Below, piece by piece: positions 54,730-63,789 of a stretch of 64,000 nt of DNA. The notes below the pieces were generated by a model. That model was not told the origin of the DNA, did not search any database, and saw only the letters and a program-made list of their open reading frames with translations. Made by a program: the position numbers and the translations under genes. The DNA lies in NCBI GenBank assembly GCA_024704765.1, contig JAKMXF010000321.1, positions 310,001-374,000 on the forward strand, given 5' to 3'. Every line of letters starts with the position of its first letter. Position 1 is the stretch's first letter. The DNA comes from Oopsacas minuta (lineage: Eukaryota > Porifera > Hexactinellida > Lyssacinosida > Leucopsacidae).

Positions 54730-54737
54730 CATAAATA
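54730..54737 (+). promoter_or_regulatory. TATA-like box of seven-helix gene 9
   Basis: CATAAATA, one base off TATAAATA, 42 bp before the ATG at 54772. Confidence 0.5.
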
Positions 54738-54771
54738 CCAAGAAATATAATGCAGAGATAGTTAATACAAA

Positions 54772-55890
54772 ATGGAAGATCAAAGACCAGCTATCTATGA
54801 AAAATTCTACCAATCCGCTTCACGAGTATTAACTTGGATAGAATTCGCTCCTTTACCATTCACAATCACATGCTCTATCATTTGGATAATAACCTCCATC
54901 CATCTCTTATGCAAGAGGGACTATAACGGAACGCCGAGTCAGCATAGGAAATCATTGAGACTGCATTACGTCACAGCTCTACATAGACAACGTATTGTTC
55001 AATACGCATTGTTACTGATCGCAGTATCAAGCATATGTACTGATTTAACATTAACAGCCATAACTGCATACAAAGCGCAGTCACTGCTTAAGCCAACTAA
55101 CAATAGCAATAACAATAGCAATACTACCAGATGTCACATAGAAACAGGTCAGTGGGGTCATTTAGATGGCTATAAATGGTTGTACATCTCTTGGCTCGTT
55201 CCAATGACAATATTTGCACAAGCATACTACTGGAGCATTGCTTTAATCCCGATAACAACTAAATCATACTTCAACACTAAGCCAAGCCAAAAGCATTTCA
55301 TCTTCGTTGCTGTCTACATACTCATACGCGATATTTTCATGGCCATTTTGTGGATAAATCCTTTTACTATTCCATTGGGAATAATAACCAGCATTATAAC
55401 TACTGTATTAGACTGGGTACTGATAATGTACTATTTCTATACAGGCTATCGTGTAGCTAAAAATAGCATAGAGGCTATTCTAAAAGGGGCAGATGATAGG
55501 GAAGGAATTGATAGCAATTTCATACCCAAATTGAGAACTCTATTCACCGCTTTTTGCATTGTATTCTCTATCATAATGGTATCTGTGTTGCAGGCGTTTC
55601 TAATAGGGTTCGTATTACCAATGATTGTCTATCCAAATTGCTGGTTAAAACTGCTCTATTCGAGTTCTGTTGATGATAGTTGGACCTTCGGAAAGGATCA
55701 TGTAACAGCCTTTACTATTATTCAAATGATTTCAATGCTGGAAATTCGCGTGGTGATTTGTATATGGAGAGTAGTGTTTATAGCACTTAGTGTATTCGCG
55801 TTTATTTTAATAATCAAATTTAAAATGAAACAGAAAGAAGGAAGGAAATTGAAGAGAAAAGCTGTGAAAGAAACCACTCGACTTCTCTGA
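54772..55890 (+). CDS. Seven-transmembrane protein, novel family, member 9 (solo)
   Basis: A 372-aa intronless gene 13.5 kb away from RAB18, the only member outside the array. Hydrophobic segments fall at about 27-47, 77-98, 138-160, 174-194, 200-225, 254-285 and 315-350. The first outer loop has an Asn-rich insert (NNSNNNSNTT, 110-119) with several glycosylation sequons, then C121 and, farther than usual, K-W-L-Y. After helix 6 comes Y-P-N-C290-W-L-K-L-L-Y. The Cys-to-Cys distance, 169 residues, fits the family. Inner-loop motifs differ, so it is the most distant member seen here. Confidence 0.82.
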   Translation: MEDQRPAIYEKFYQSASRVLTWIEFAPLPFTITCSIIWIITSIHLLCKRDYNGTPSQHRKSLRLHYVTALHRQRIVQYALLLIAVSSICTDLTLTAITAYKAQSLLKPTNNSNNNSNTTRCHIETGQWGHLDGYKWLYISWLVPMTIFAQAYYWSIALIPITTKSYFNTKPSQKHFIFVAVYILIRDIFMAILWINPFTIPLGIITSIITTVLDWVLIMYYFYTGYRVAKNSIEAILKGADDREGIDSNFIPKLRTLFTAFCIVFSIIMVSVLQAFLIGFVLPMIVYPNCWLKLLYSSSVDDSWTFGKDHVTAFTIIQMISMLEIRVVICIWRVVFIALSVFAFILIIKFKMKQKEGRKLKRKAVKETTRLL

Positions 55891-56748
55891 GATAGACATC
55901 AACAACAACAAACATAAACAAACACGTGTATTGTAATGTGTTAATATTTTATATAATAAACTATATTGCTCAATATTTACATATAATTATGACACAATAC
56001 AACTGTGACAAAACATGATTGCATAATGGAGTTTAAGTCATATTTATTGCACAATACGAGTCCATATAGAAAATCATATAAAAGTACAATAAATGTATAT
56101 TCTCAAATTATTATTATCGTATCTTAAGATAATCAGGACATTATAATACAGGTTTGTGAGGTGTGACAATCCTCCCGTGTTTTTAAGCAGTAGAGTTCAG
56201 AAATTTTGTATTTTCAATAGTCATGCAACACACCGCGATGTTGGATAAGCCCTGTCATTGTTTCGTTTGAGAATCGAATGCTAATTAATTCTTTCATCTA
56301 TGTATAGCATTGAAATAGATAGTGTGACAGACTACTGAAAGTTCACTTCATAGGTTCTTGTCACCATTCCTTTAGGGTCTCCACCGGGCTGGCAATATCT
56401 CAAACATGTATTACAAACAATGTGCAACTGGAATTTTGAAATGCAGTTAACTTTCCGATATATCGAAGCTTATTGGACCACGAAAATTACTTCGATATAC
56501 GCTATGAAGTTACTTTGACGGTTTGGGACCATATTTGTACATTTTCAGACTTCAATATAAGCTGGTATTTCGGTATAAGGGAAGTTGACTGTAAATCTTA
56601 AACTTCATTGCTATAAAGACATGACCTGAAAATATGTATCTACCATTTAAGGCTAAATTATGCGGGTAACATATATGCGATACAATCTCTATCACCGCCA
56701 CTGATAACCAGGCCATATACCTATAGATTACTGATTGCATCACGTTTC
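55891..56748. other. Intergenic region before the RBR ligase
   Basis: No gene is visible. A family A MITE lies at 56444-56591. Confidence 0.45.
56444..56591 (+). mobile_element. Family A MITE
   Basis: CAGTTAACTTTCCGATATAT on the left, inverted CAGTCAACTTCCCTTATACC on the right, flanked on the right by TA; the 'ttactttgacggtttgggac' core is present. Confidence 0.85.
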
Positions 56749-56756
56749 TATAAAAA
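56749..56756 (+). promoter_or_regulatory. TATA-like box upstream of the RBR ligase
   Basis: TATAAAAA lies 72 bp before the ATG at 56821, which would leave a leader of about 40 bases. Confidence 0.4.
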
Positions 56757-56820
56757 GATGAAAATGGCTTAATATATCAAATTGCAGTAATTGTTCAATA
56801 GGACTGAGTGTGTAGTAAAT

Positions 56821-57720
56821 ATGTCCTGTGTTATTTGCTATACAAACGAAGCAATGGGCTTACCTTGCTGTTCTGGAAAAGTTTGTGACTACTGTCTCAC
56901 GCTACACATCAACACTCAACTCCGTGATGGTAATCATATGATAAAATGTCCTTGTCATCGTTGTGATAACAGACTAAGCGATGAAACGATGCGTCGTGTG
57001 ATGACAGAGAGCATGGGAGAGAGACAATACCTCCTGGAGGTTAACGCTAATAAAGACCCGACAGTAAAATTATGTCCCAAATGTAACCTCGTAACGACTA
57101 AAACAAAGATGGAACTTTTCAAGATGAAACGATCGAAAGGTAACAAAAATAATTCAGAGATATATTGTATGACAGTTTGTATACGATGTAACCACGAATG
57201 GTGTTTCTTGTGTTACGCACCATGGCATCATGGAATGTCGTGTAAGGAAGCAAAAAGTGAAGCACAAGACTTCGTAAGATTCTGGAGCAAGAAACAAACT
57301 ACAAATCGTGGACAGCGTAACGCTTATCCCTGTCCCTATTGTGGAATATATATTGAGAGGAACGGTGGATGTCCTAGCATGGAGTGCACTAGGTGTCGCA
57401 CCAAATGGTGCTATCTATGCGGACAGCAAAAATACTTATTCATTCCATTATTCGGACATCATGATGATCCTTTCAGCGTGCTAGGCTGCACACAGGGAGT
57501 ACATTTATTTGATGGGGATTATGAAGTTACGAGGCGAGTGAGGAGAGGGATATTCGTTACACAAGTTGTTCTAATAGTCCTAATAACTGTTCCCTTCTTG
57601 TTACTGACGTTACCTATACTCCCCATTATACTATTAATAGGGAGCACTGTACTGGTGTCTGTTTGTGTACATAAATTGCTGAATAAGATGAAGACTAGCT
57701 GGAATATGGAAGAGTATTGA
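56821..57720 (+). CDS. RBR E3 ubiquitin ligase with C-terminal membrane anchor
   Basis: An RNF144/RNF217-type RING-between-RING ligase, which takes ubiquitin from an E2 onto a RING2 cysteine before transfer. The intronless gene codes for 299 aa from ATG 56821 (the frame opens earlier only at a TTG). RING1 spans about 3-48 (CVICYTNE, CDYCLT, CPCHRC), IBR about 85-141 (CPKCNL, CIRCNHEWCFLCYAPWH), RING2 about 171-200 (CPYCGIYIERNGGC), with C184 as the likely catalytic residue. Two hydrophobic stretches at about 245-285 form a membrane anchor. The segment FGHHDDPFSVLGC before the anchor resembles RNF217. Confidence 0.93.
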   Translation: MSCVICYTNEAMGLPCCSGKVCDYCLTLHINTQLRDGNHMIKCPCHRCDNRLSDETMRRVMTESMGERQYLLEVNANKDPTVKLCPKCNLVTTKTKMELFKMKRSKGNKNNSEIYCMTVCIRCNHEWCFLCYAPWHHGMSCKEAKSEAQDFVRFWSKKQTTNRGQRNAYPCPYCGIYIERNGGCPSMECTRCRTKWCYLCGQQKYLFIPLFGHHDDPFSVLGCTQGVHLFDGDYEVTRRVRRGIFVTQVVLIVLITVPFLLLTLPILPIILLIGSTVLVSVCVHKLLNKMKTSWNMEEY

Positions 57721-58191
57721 GTAGCTGAGATTTCTAGTACTTTAGAATGATAAGTAATGACTGTTGATTTCAATGATAGATATTTATAAATAGCTCTTGT
57801 TGTCTGTTTGTTTTTGTGTTTACTGTAGGCTTTCACGCAAAATGCTTCAGCAGCGGTCTTAAGGGACAAAGAGGGCATGCCACAGGTTAACATTTATGTC
57901 CTACACCTCGGCCTCGCGTCTGTTAGCTCCTCTAACCACCACTGCCTTCTACAGATTTTGTCCGGGGTTTAAAATCCTGACCAGGGTATGCCAGATCCTG
58001 AGACCACCCTACAGGGCTTAATCAGGGAAATATGGTATGTATAAAGTTTGACCGAATTATGTCATATACATTGAAAAATCATTAAAGGCTGTATCTAGTT
58101 ATTTTAGCTCCATATACCAAATAATATGTTTTAAATAATTACTGTATTCCAGGAAATAAATGAGCAATTAATAAATACAATGAATAACATT
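57721..58191. other. Convergent 3' intergenic region
   Basis: Between the ends of the RBR ligase (plus) and HERPUD (minus). No gene is seen; 57880-58010 is somewhat GC-richer than its surroundings and may be a repeat remnant. Confidence 0.35.
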
Positions 58192-61100
58192 TCACAGCTG
58201 TACATTATGCTCTGGATGAAATGAAAACACAAGATTCTTAAGCAGTAGACAGATAGAATTTATCACGCCTGGGTTATTCTCTATGACCTCCTCCGTCACG
58301 ATGCTTGTACCAACTTTTTCTTTAACACTACCATCTTCTCCAGTTTCTACAGATATCTCATCTTTGTTATCTATAACTGGTTCAATGGTATCTCTTGTTT
58401 TTACTTCAGTATTTTCAGTATTCTTATTCTTAACAATCTCATTTTGTGGATTATTTCTTTCAGTAATACCGTTATTCTCTCTATCTCTGATTGCATTATC
58501 AACCTGCTGGAATCTTGGTATATTAACCCTATTAATTCTGAACACTCCCAATTGGTATAGAAAAGTCAGAGCACTGAATGCAATAACCAAATAGAATTTA
58601 TACTGAGGAGCAAACTGATAAGTTATGTAGAGTAGTAAGGATAGACGGACTATGAGATTAATAGCTGTTACGATAGCGTTCTGCTCCTGAGCTTCTTCTA
58701 GTCCAACTCCTGCAGGTCTACCCCCGAGGAAGTCAAACTCCTCTCTGTCATCTGCTGGCAAAGGGTTAGGTGGGGGTTCTTGGTTCTCATCGGGAGTTGG
58801 GGCATTTTGAGCATTTTGAGTGTGTGTATGTTCTATGAAAGAGAATATTATCATAAACAGTACTAATGAAACTCAGGAAAAAAATTAACGAATTTCGCCA
58901 TTTTTCGTAACGGTTTGACTAGTTTTTTAAGATTTAGAGAGTGTCAGTATTTAGAATCATTACTGGCAATTTTTCATAAATAAACTTAGGTCAGAACTCA
59001 AAAAAAACTATTCTGCTCCCGCGATGCCTGGATTATCTCGGGAAATATGAACATTCTCTTATTAAGAACTCAGTTGGTGGTCTCAATAAAATCATTCCAA
59101 TCGGATTTGTATTAAATCAAGTTCGTTAATATGAAGTCTCATTATTATGAACAAGATTTTTGATCCCGTGGGATGTCAATAAGCAACCCTGACTGTACAG
59201 GGAACTATCGAAATTTCGAGAATTATTAAAGCTTTAAAGGGTGGTAAGTATTCAAGTGTCAGTAAGAAAATCTTAAACGCGTACTATCATTTTGTAGTGT
59301 ATTAATGTAGTTGTAGTATTGTAGAGCTGAATAGTAAGGGTTAAGATTAGGGCTAGGAGTTTCGTTTGGTGGTAAAGTTTCTTTTGAGAGAGATAAGAAT
59401 TCCTGTATTGTAGAGTTATCTGAAGCAACAGCTAGCCATAAGGTGTAGCTGGCTGTAGAGAAATTAGTTGTATCAGAATTGAGTTTAAATATGTTTGAGA
59501 GACTGACTGTATCCTCCAAGCGATTTCCTTTAAAGTAGATGACCTATTTAAGTGAAATATATTAAAATTACTTGAGAGCACGTTGCTCTAGTCTGTTCGT
59601 CCTAATTAACCGACATATACTACAACTCGGTTAGTACTTACTCGTAATAGGCTTAAGACGCATACTCCGTGTTACGTACTTTTCTCCAAAATCGATTATC
59701 AATTCTTGTATTAATTGCATAAGAAGGATACACGGATAAGAAGTACTTCGGTTAGTATGTACTAATTTTTGTTTTCCAAGGGGATATGTCTTATACTAGT
59801 TCTAATGTATTTTTGTGTTTTATCAATTCTCCCTGAATTCTGTAATAATTAAGCAGAATGTAAGTAGCATAAAGTTACGGTACCCAAATGTGTGTATTAA
59901 CAAAAGCCTACCTTATACATGTAGTATTCACAATTTTGCATATCTACTTCACAAACATTACGGATATAAATATTGTGAAGTATTTAAAAGACTGTAGTGG
60001 CGAGACATAAACACATAATGAACACCATATCCGCATATTCCCACCTAATATACAAAATAGCCTTCAATTTTGAAGATGTAAATCCCATTATAAATGACAT
60101 ACAGTATAATCTCTATGCAAACCATAGAATACTATGAAAGAATGAATATTCTTATAAAACCATTTCACTAAGCAATAGTAAATGTATTAAGTAACAGTAC
60201 AATTATTATTATTTTTAGAAGTGATAATTGTTTATTAATAAGTCATTTGTTTATATATTTGTTGTCATAAAAGTGTGAAAGTTGTATACAAGTCAAACCA
60301 GTGAAAATTGGTAAGTTGGGGGTAGTTAGGAGGAAATTAGGAGATTTTATTGAAATATTTAGCTGAAATATTCCACGTTTTAGCTCTGAAATCTCTATTT
60401 ATACTTTTCCCAATTCTTTGCAACCCTAAAATGGCCGCGGATATAAGTATAATGGCAAACCAATATTTAGTGAGTACTACAATTGTTAGATGAGATTACA
60501 TGAGCACAGTTTTTGGAGATATCTCCTGGATTACAAGCCAATTTATATTTGATTTACAATACTGCCAATATATGCGAGAATTGTAAAATGGATTATTAAA
60601 TTATAAGGATGAAGCCAAATGTGTCAATTTGCTACAATCACCTTCCTATATATCAAAGCTCAAGGGACCGCGATATTTACTTCAACGTAACTGGTTTAAT
60701 ATATGTTACTTTGACGGTTTGGGACCATATTTGTACAATTTAAGACTTCGATGTACCCGGGTATTTGATATATCCGTGCTCGATATAACAAGAGTTGACT
60801 GCACTTATATCGATGCTTAAGTTGTTCAAATATGGTCCCAAACCGTCAAATCAATATATATATATTCCATCAGTTATATAGAAGTTCTTATCGAGGTCCC
60901 TTAAGCTTCGATATAACGGGAGGTGACTGTTGTTCTATATGTTTATGCAACAATACATTCTAATATCCAGTGTAATCTCACTGTATTGTAATGAGTGCAG
61001 GTCTTCTAGCTTCCTACAGTTTTGACTGTATGAATATCTCGCAGTGAAACTAAATGTCTATCAGTGGCAGTCTCGACACAAATATGGTTCTTCTAAAAAA

Positions 61101-63228
61101 TTCAGTAAACTTCAAAACGGGGCATATTTCAAACTACAAAGTCTTTATTCAGGTATTAGAGTATTTAGAATCTTACAAAATGACGCAAGAGGATTTACGG
61201 AAAACTGAAATTGGAAATCATTTTAACACAATCAGGAAATTGATCAATGACACCGTTTTAGCAAAACGACTCAAAGATTTGGTTCGATTATGGTATCGAC
61301 AGGAGGAACAGAGAAAGGAGGCGGTACGTAAGCCTCCTGTTTTTGCCAACGGGGACACTAAGGGAGCAACCTCACATTCCAATCCAGTACCAATCCATCC
61401 AACATCCATCCAAAAACACAAAAATAAAATGTACACCAGTTTTAACAATAAAATACCATCTCCACAACCTCCAAACACAGCGTTTAAAATATCAATTCCA
61501 CTCTCAAAAATCCTGCTTCATATCAACAACACACAAACATCTTTTAACGTTTCCAATAATAATTCATATAAACATACTGTACATAAAATACCTCAACAAA
61601 CACAACCATCTAGTGAAATACAACAAATTCCTCACACAACAGCTCCAATACAAACTGAGCATATAACTGAAATTGTTGAGGAGACTGATTTAGACCTGTC
61701 TAATCCCCTAGGGGCGACCCCACCTCATAAACCTGAGAAGTTTCCATACAGGACAGAGGATGGGGTAACCATGGGTGATGGTAGGACATATCTATGGACT
61801 GATCCTGTTGTCATAGAAGAGACTTGTTTAGTGATACGACCATACGCTTCACTGTGTGAATGGGAAGATCAGCTGACTCTACGGCTAACACATTAGAAAG
61901 TTTGCAATAAGTTGAACTAAGAGATTGGTTTGATTCTTTTATTAATCCTATTAAATATTTGATATACAAACATTATTGATTTAATTCTAGAAGTCATTAG
62001 TTTTTTCAATTATATTAGTTACAAATATTTTCCTGAATGCGAACTGCGAATGATGGGACACAGAAATTCTAAGGACCTTGTCTTAAATGGACAAGGTTTA
62101 TAATCGTAATGAAGGAAGGGACGCACATATTACGCCGCAGCGGTTCCAAACCATTTTCACCTATAGACCCCCTCCCATTGACTACAATCCAAATTTCAAG
62201 ATCCTATGGACCCCTGCTGTCGTCCATGGACACCAGGTTGGGGACTAGTGGATTAGTTGTACTGCTCAATATATTAAACACAATTACTGTTAGCATTATA
62301 TCTTGAGAAATTCCCAGCTCTACTCGTTCTTTAATGCGCCAATTTGAAAATATTTTTGTTTAGGGAATCTTATTAGAAATATGTGTGTATGTAATTGAAT
62401 TAGATTTTGACTTAACAAATGACGTCATATCTTAAGAAAGGTACAAAAGTGAAAGGACCCAAACAGTTGTCTCGTACAGTCATGGCCATGAAGTTCATGA
62501 AACGGCGAATTGTTAACGAAGAGCAATCAGATGAGAACAAAATAGCTCCAGTTGATGCTTGGTACGCTCTGGCCCCCCCGGATACCAAGAAGCCGAGAAA
62601 ACCTCCGGAGACTCTAAGTTACGCCGGTTGTATGGATTTGTTAGAAAACGGACATTTGTCGTTTGGGAATTTTAACGTAAACGTGGAGAAGGAGATGGAA
62701 GCGATGAAACGGGGAGACACAGGGGAACTATCAGAGAGTGATAAATCTGTCTCTGACAACGAAATGGCAGATAGGTATGTACTAAAACTATCATATGAAA
62801 ATCATATTAATGATATAAATTGCTGTAAATAATTTCTATTCATCAAGGTATGACAATCTGATCGGAACAATTGGTAAGAAGGTAAAGAGGAAGCAAGGCT
62901 ACCACATCGACTTTATAGACACAGAATCTAATATCCCAAAGAAAAAACGAAAAATAAAGAAGAAATTCAACAACCAGCAAAAGTAGTAATTATTGAAATA
63001 GCATAGAATTCAATTAAAATACACATAATAGTATGTTGGTATATTAGAGCAGTGGTTCACAACCCTTTTCACCTGATTTTCTGTAGAATAGTGCCTTGGA
63101 TGAATATTTTGAATTTGTGATTTGACTCTAGAAATATTCCAATATACCTCACATTCAATAGAGACATCTGAGTACTCTTCATCATTAGTACGAATAGAAA
63201 CTTGTATTAAGTCATTAGCTGTTGCCAT
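58192..63228 (-). CDS. HERPUD1: HERPUD, ER-membrane ubiquitin-like protein of ERAD
   Basis: HERPUD organises the HRD1 ubiquitin-ligase complex for ER-associated degradation. I assemble three exons on the minus strand: 63073-63228, 59285-59543 and 58192-58832. Phases match (0, then 1), giving 351 aa, near the vertebrate 390-400. Exon 1 plus the start of exon 2 form the ubiquitin-like domain (IQVSIRTNDEEYSDVSI ... VIYFKGNRLEDTVSLSNIF). Residues near 120-135 carry the Tyr-rich Y-Y-S-A-L-Q-Y-Y-N-Y element. Exon 3 has the REEFDFLGG start, two hydrophobic segments (about 185-235) and a C-terminal acidic tail. Intron 1 is 3.5 kb and contains MED26-like and MPHOSPH6 on the other strand. The exon 2 donor (GTACGC) is weak, so that boundary is less certain. 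Confidence 0.85.
59544..61053. other. Part of HERPUD intron 1 before MED26-like
   Basis: Two family A elements lie back to back at 60629-60938. Otherwise this is AT-rich with no coding signal on either strand. Confidence 0.45.
60629..60938 (+). mobile_element. Two adjacent family A MITEs in opposite orientation
   Basis: The first copy (about 60629-60801) and the second (about 60795-60938) form a large palindrome-like pair: the first carries GACGGTTTGGGACCATATTT and the second its reverse complement AAATATGGTCCCAAACCGTC. The second ends TCGATATAACGGGAGGTGAC. Confidence 0.75.
61054..61896 (+). CDS. MED26: MED26-like Mediator subunit, nested in HERPUD intron 1
   Basis: MED26 joins Mediator and recruits elongation factors through its TFIIS N-terminal (LW) domain. 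The single-exon frame gives 280 aa. Residues 25-90 fit the LW fold: VLEYLESYKMTQEDLRKTEI and the paired basic-aromatic end LAKRLKDLVRLWYRQE. The middle is Pro/Thr/Asn-rich and disordered. The C-terminal piece, D-G-V-T-M-G-D-G-R-T-Y-L-W-T-D-P then L-V-I-R-P-Y, resembles the C-terminal Mediator-binding domain of MED26 (W-Y-x-W-T then L-P-Y). It is less than half the vertebrate length. Other LW-domain proteins, such as TCEANC, are the alternative. Confidence 0.72.
   Translation: MSISGSLDTNMVLLKNSVNFKTGHISNYKVFIQVLEYLESYKMTQEDLRKTEIGNHFNTIRKLINDTVLAKRLKDLVRLWYRQEEQRKEAVRKPPVFANGDTKGATSHSNPVPIHPTSIQKHKNKMYTSFNNKIPSPQPPNTAFKISIPLSKILLHINNTQTSFNVSNNNSYKHTVHKIPQQTQPSSEIQQIPHTTAPIQTEHITEIVEETDLDLSNPLGATPPHKPEKFPYRTEDGVTMGDGRTYLWTDPVVIEETCLVIRPYASLCEWEDQLTLRLTH
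61897..62418. other. Spacer between MED26-like and MPHOSPH6, with a family C element
   Basis: A family C copy starts at about 62139. No other feature is seen. Confidence 0.45.
62139..62243 (+). mobile_element. Family C (hAT-like) MITE
   Basis: It starts CAGCGGTTCCAAACCATTTT and includes CCCCTGCTGTCG(C/T)CC, which is also in the copy near 3350. The right end (ACCAGGTTGGGGACTAGTG) is a rough inverted match. Confidence 0.6.
62419..62986 (+). CDS. MPHOSPH6: M-phase phosphoprotein 6 (exosome cofactor MPP6)
   Basis: MPP6 binds the nuclear RNA exosome and helps 5.8S rRNA 3' maturation with MTR4. Exons 62419-62774 and 62848-62986 join through AG/G (Arg) to give about 164 aa, near the vertebrate 160. 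N-terminal LSRTVMAMKFMKRR matches the family LLRMKFMQR block; D-A-W-Y-A-L-A-P and L-L-E-N-G-H-L-S-F-G-N-F-N follow, the latter being the exosome-binding G-R-x-S-F-x-x-F-N-like block. After the exon join come R-Y-D-N-L-I-G-T-I-G-K-K and a Lys-rich nuclear tail. It lies inside HERPUD intron 1 on the opposite strand. Confidence 0.92.
63055..63080 (+). mobile_element. hAT-like terminus at the HERPUD exon 1 donor
   Basis: CAGTGGTTCACAACCCTTTT followed by CACCT matches the left end of family C at 62139. The reverse complement contains AG/GTGAAAA, the splice donor of HERPUD intron 1. Confidence 0.5.
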
Positions 63229-63789
63229 ATTTACTGGAGCTAATATTTTGTTATTGTAAGAAACGAACAGATTTTCATTATACATAATACATACATGCAA
63301 AATAGTTATAAGTAATGTAGAACCTTAGCTTAACACAGGGAAATATGGTACAGTGTAACCTCCACAGACGGAGCTTGTGGAAACGAACTTCTTGGAGACG
63401 CAGCGAAAATAAAGTGAATTCCTAGTCCAACCATATAATTGAGCCTCCACAAAAGGGGTAGCATTTTTTGGCGTCCCTTGCACCTATTAGTGTAGGTTAC
63501 ACTGTAATACCTCGCACTACCTGAATATATGATAATACATGAATCAACTATTAAGATGAACTCTTATACGTACATCCATGGACAGCATGAATAAGAGATT
63601 TATAGCTAGACAACATTGTAAATACATTAAAGTGGTTCTCAACAAGGAATCCACTGTATGTTATATAAGAATACGCTGCACAAGTATAAGTATGTAATAT
63701 ATTATTAGGAAATTGGGGAATTGCTTTCAGTCATATATATATTTTAACCAAATTAAATCTTCCAAGTAAAGATTAATTAGCTCAGATTG
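63229..63789. other. Divergent intergenic region HERPUD / right-edge gene
   Basis: These 561 bp lie between the HERPUD start (minus) and the ATG of the last gene (plus), so they should contain both promoters. The only feature is a family B MITE. Confidence 0.5.
63351..63504 (+). mobile_element. Full-length family B MITE in a divergent promoter region
   Basis: A 154-bp element flanked by TA, ends CAGTGTAACCTCCACAGACG and inverted CAGTGTAACCTACACTAATA. It serves as the reference copy of family B. Confidence 0.88.
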
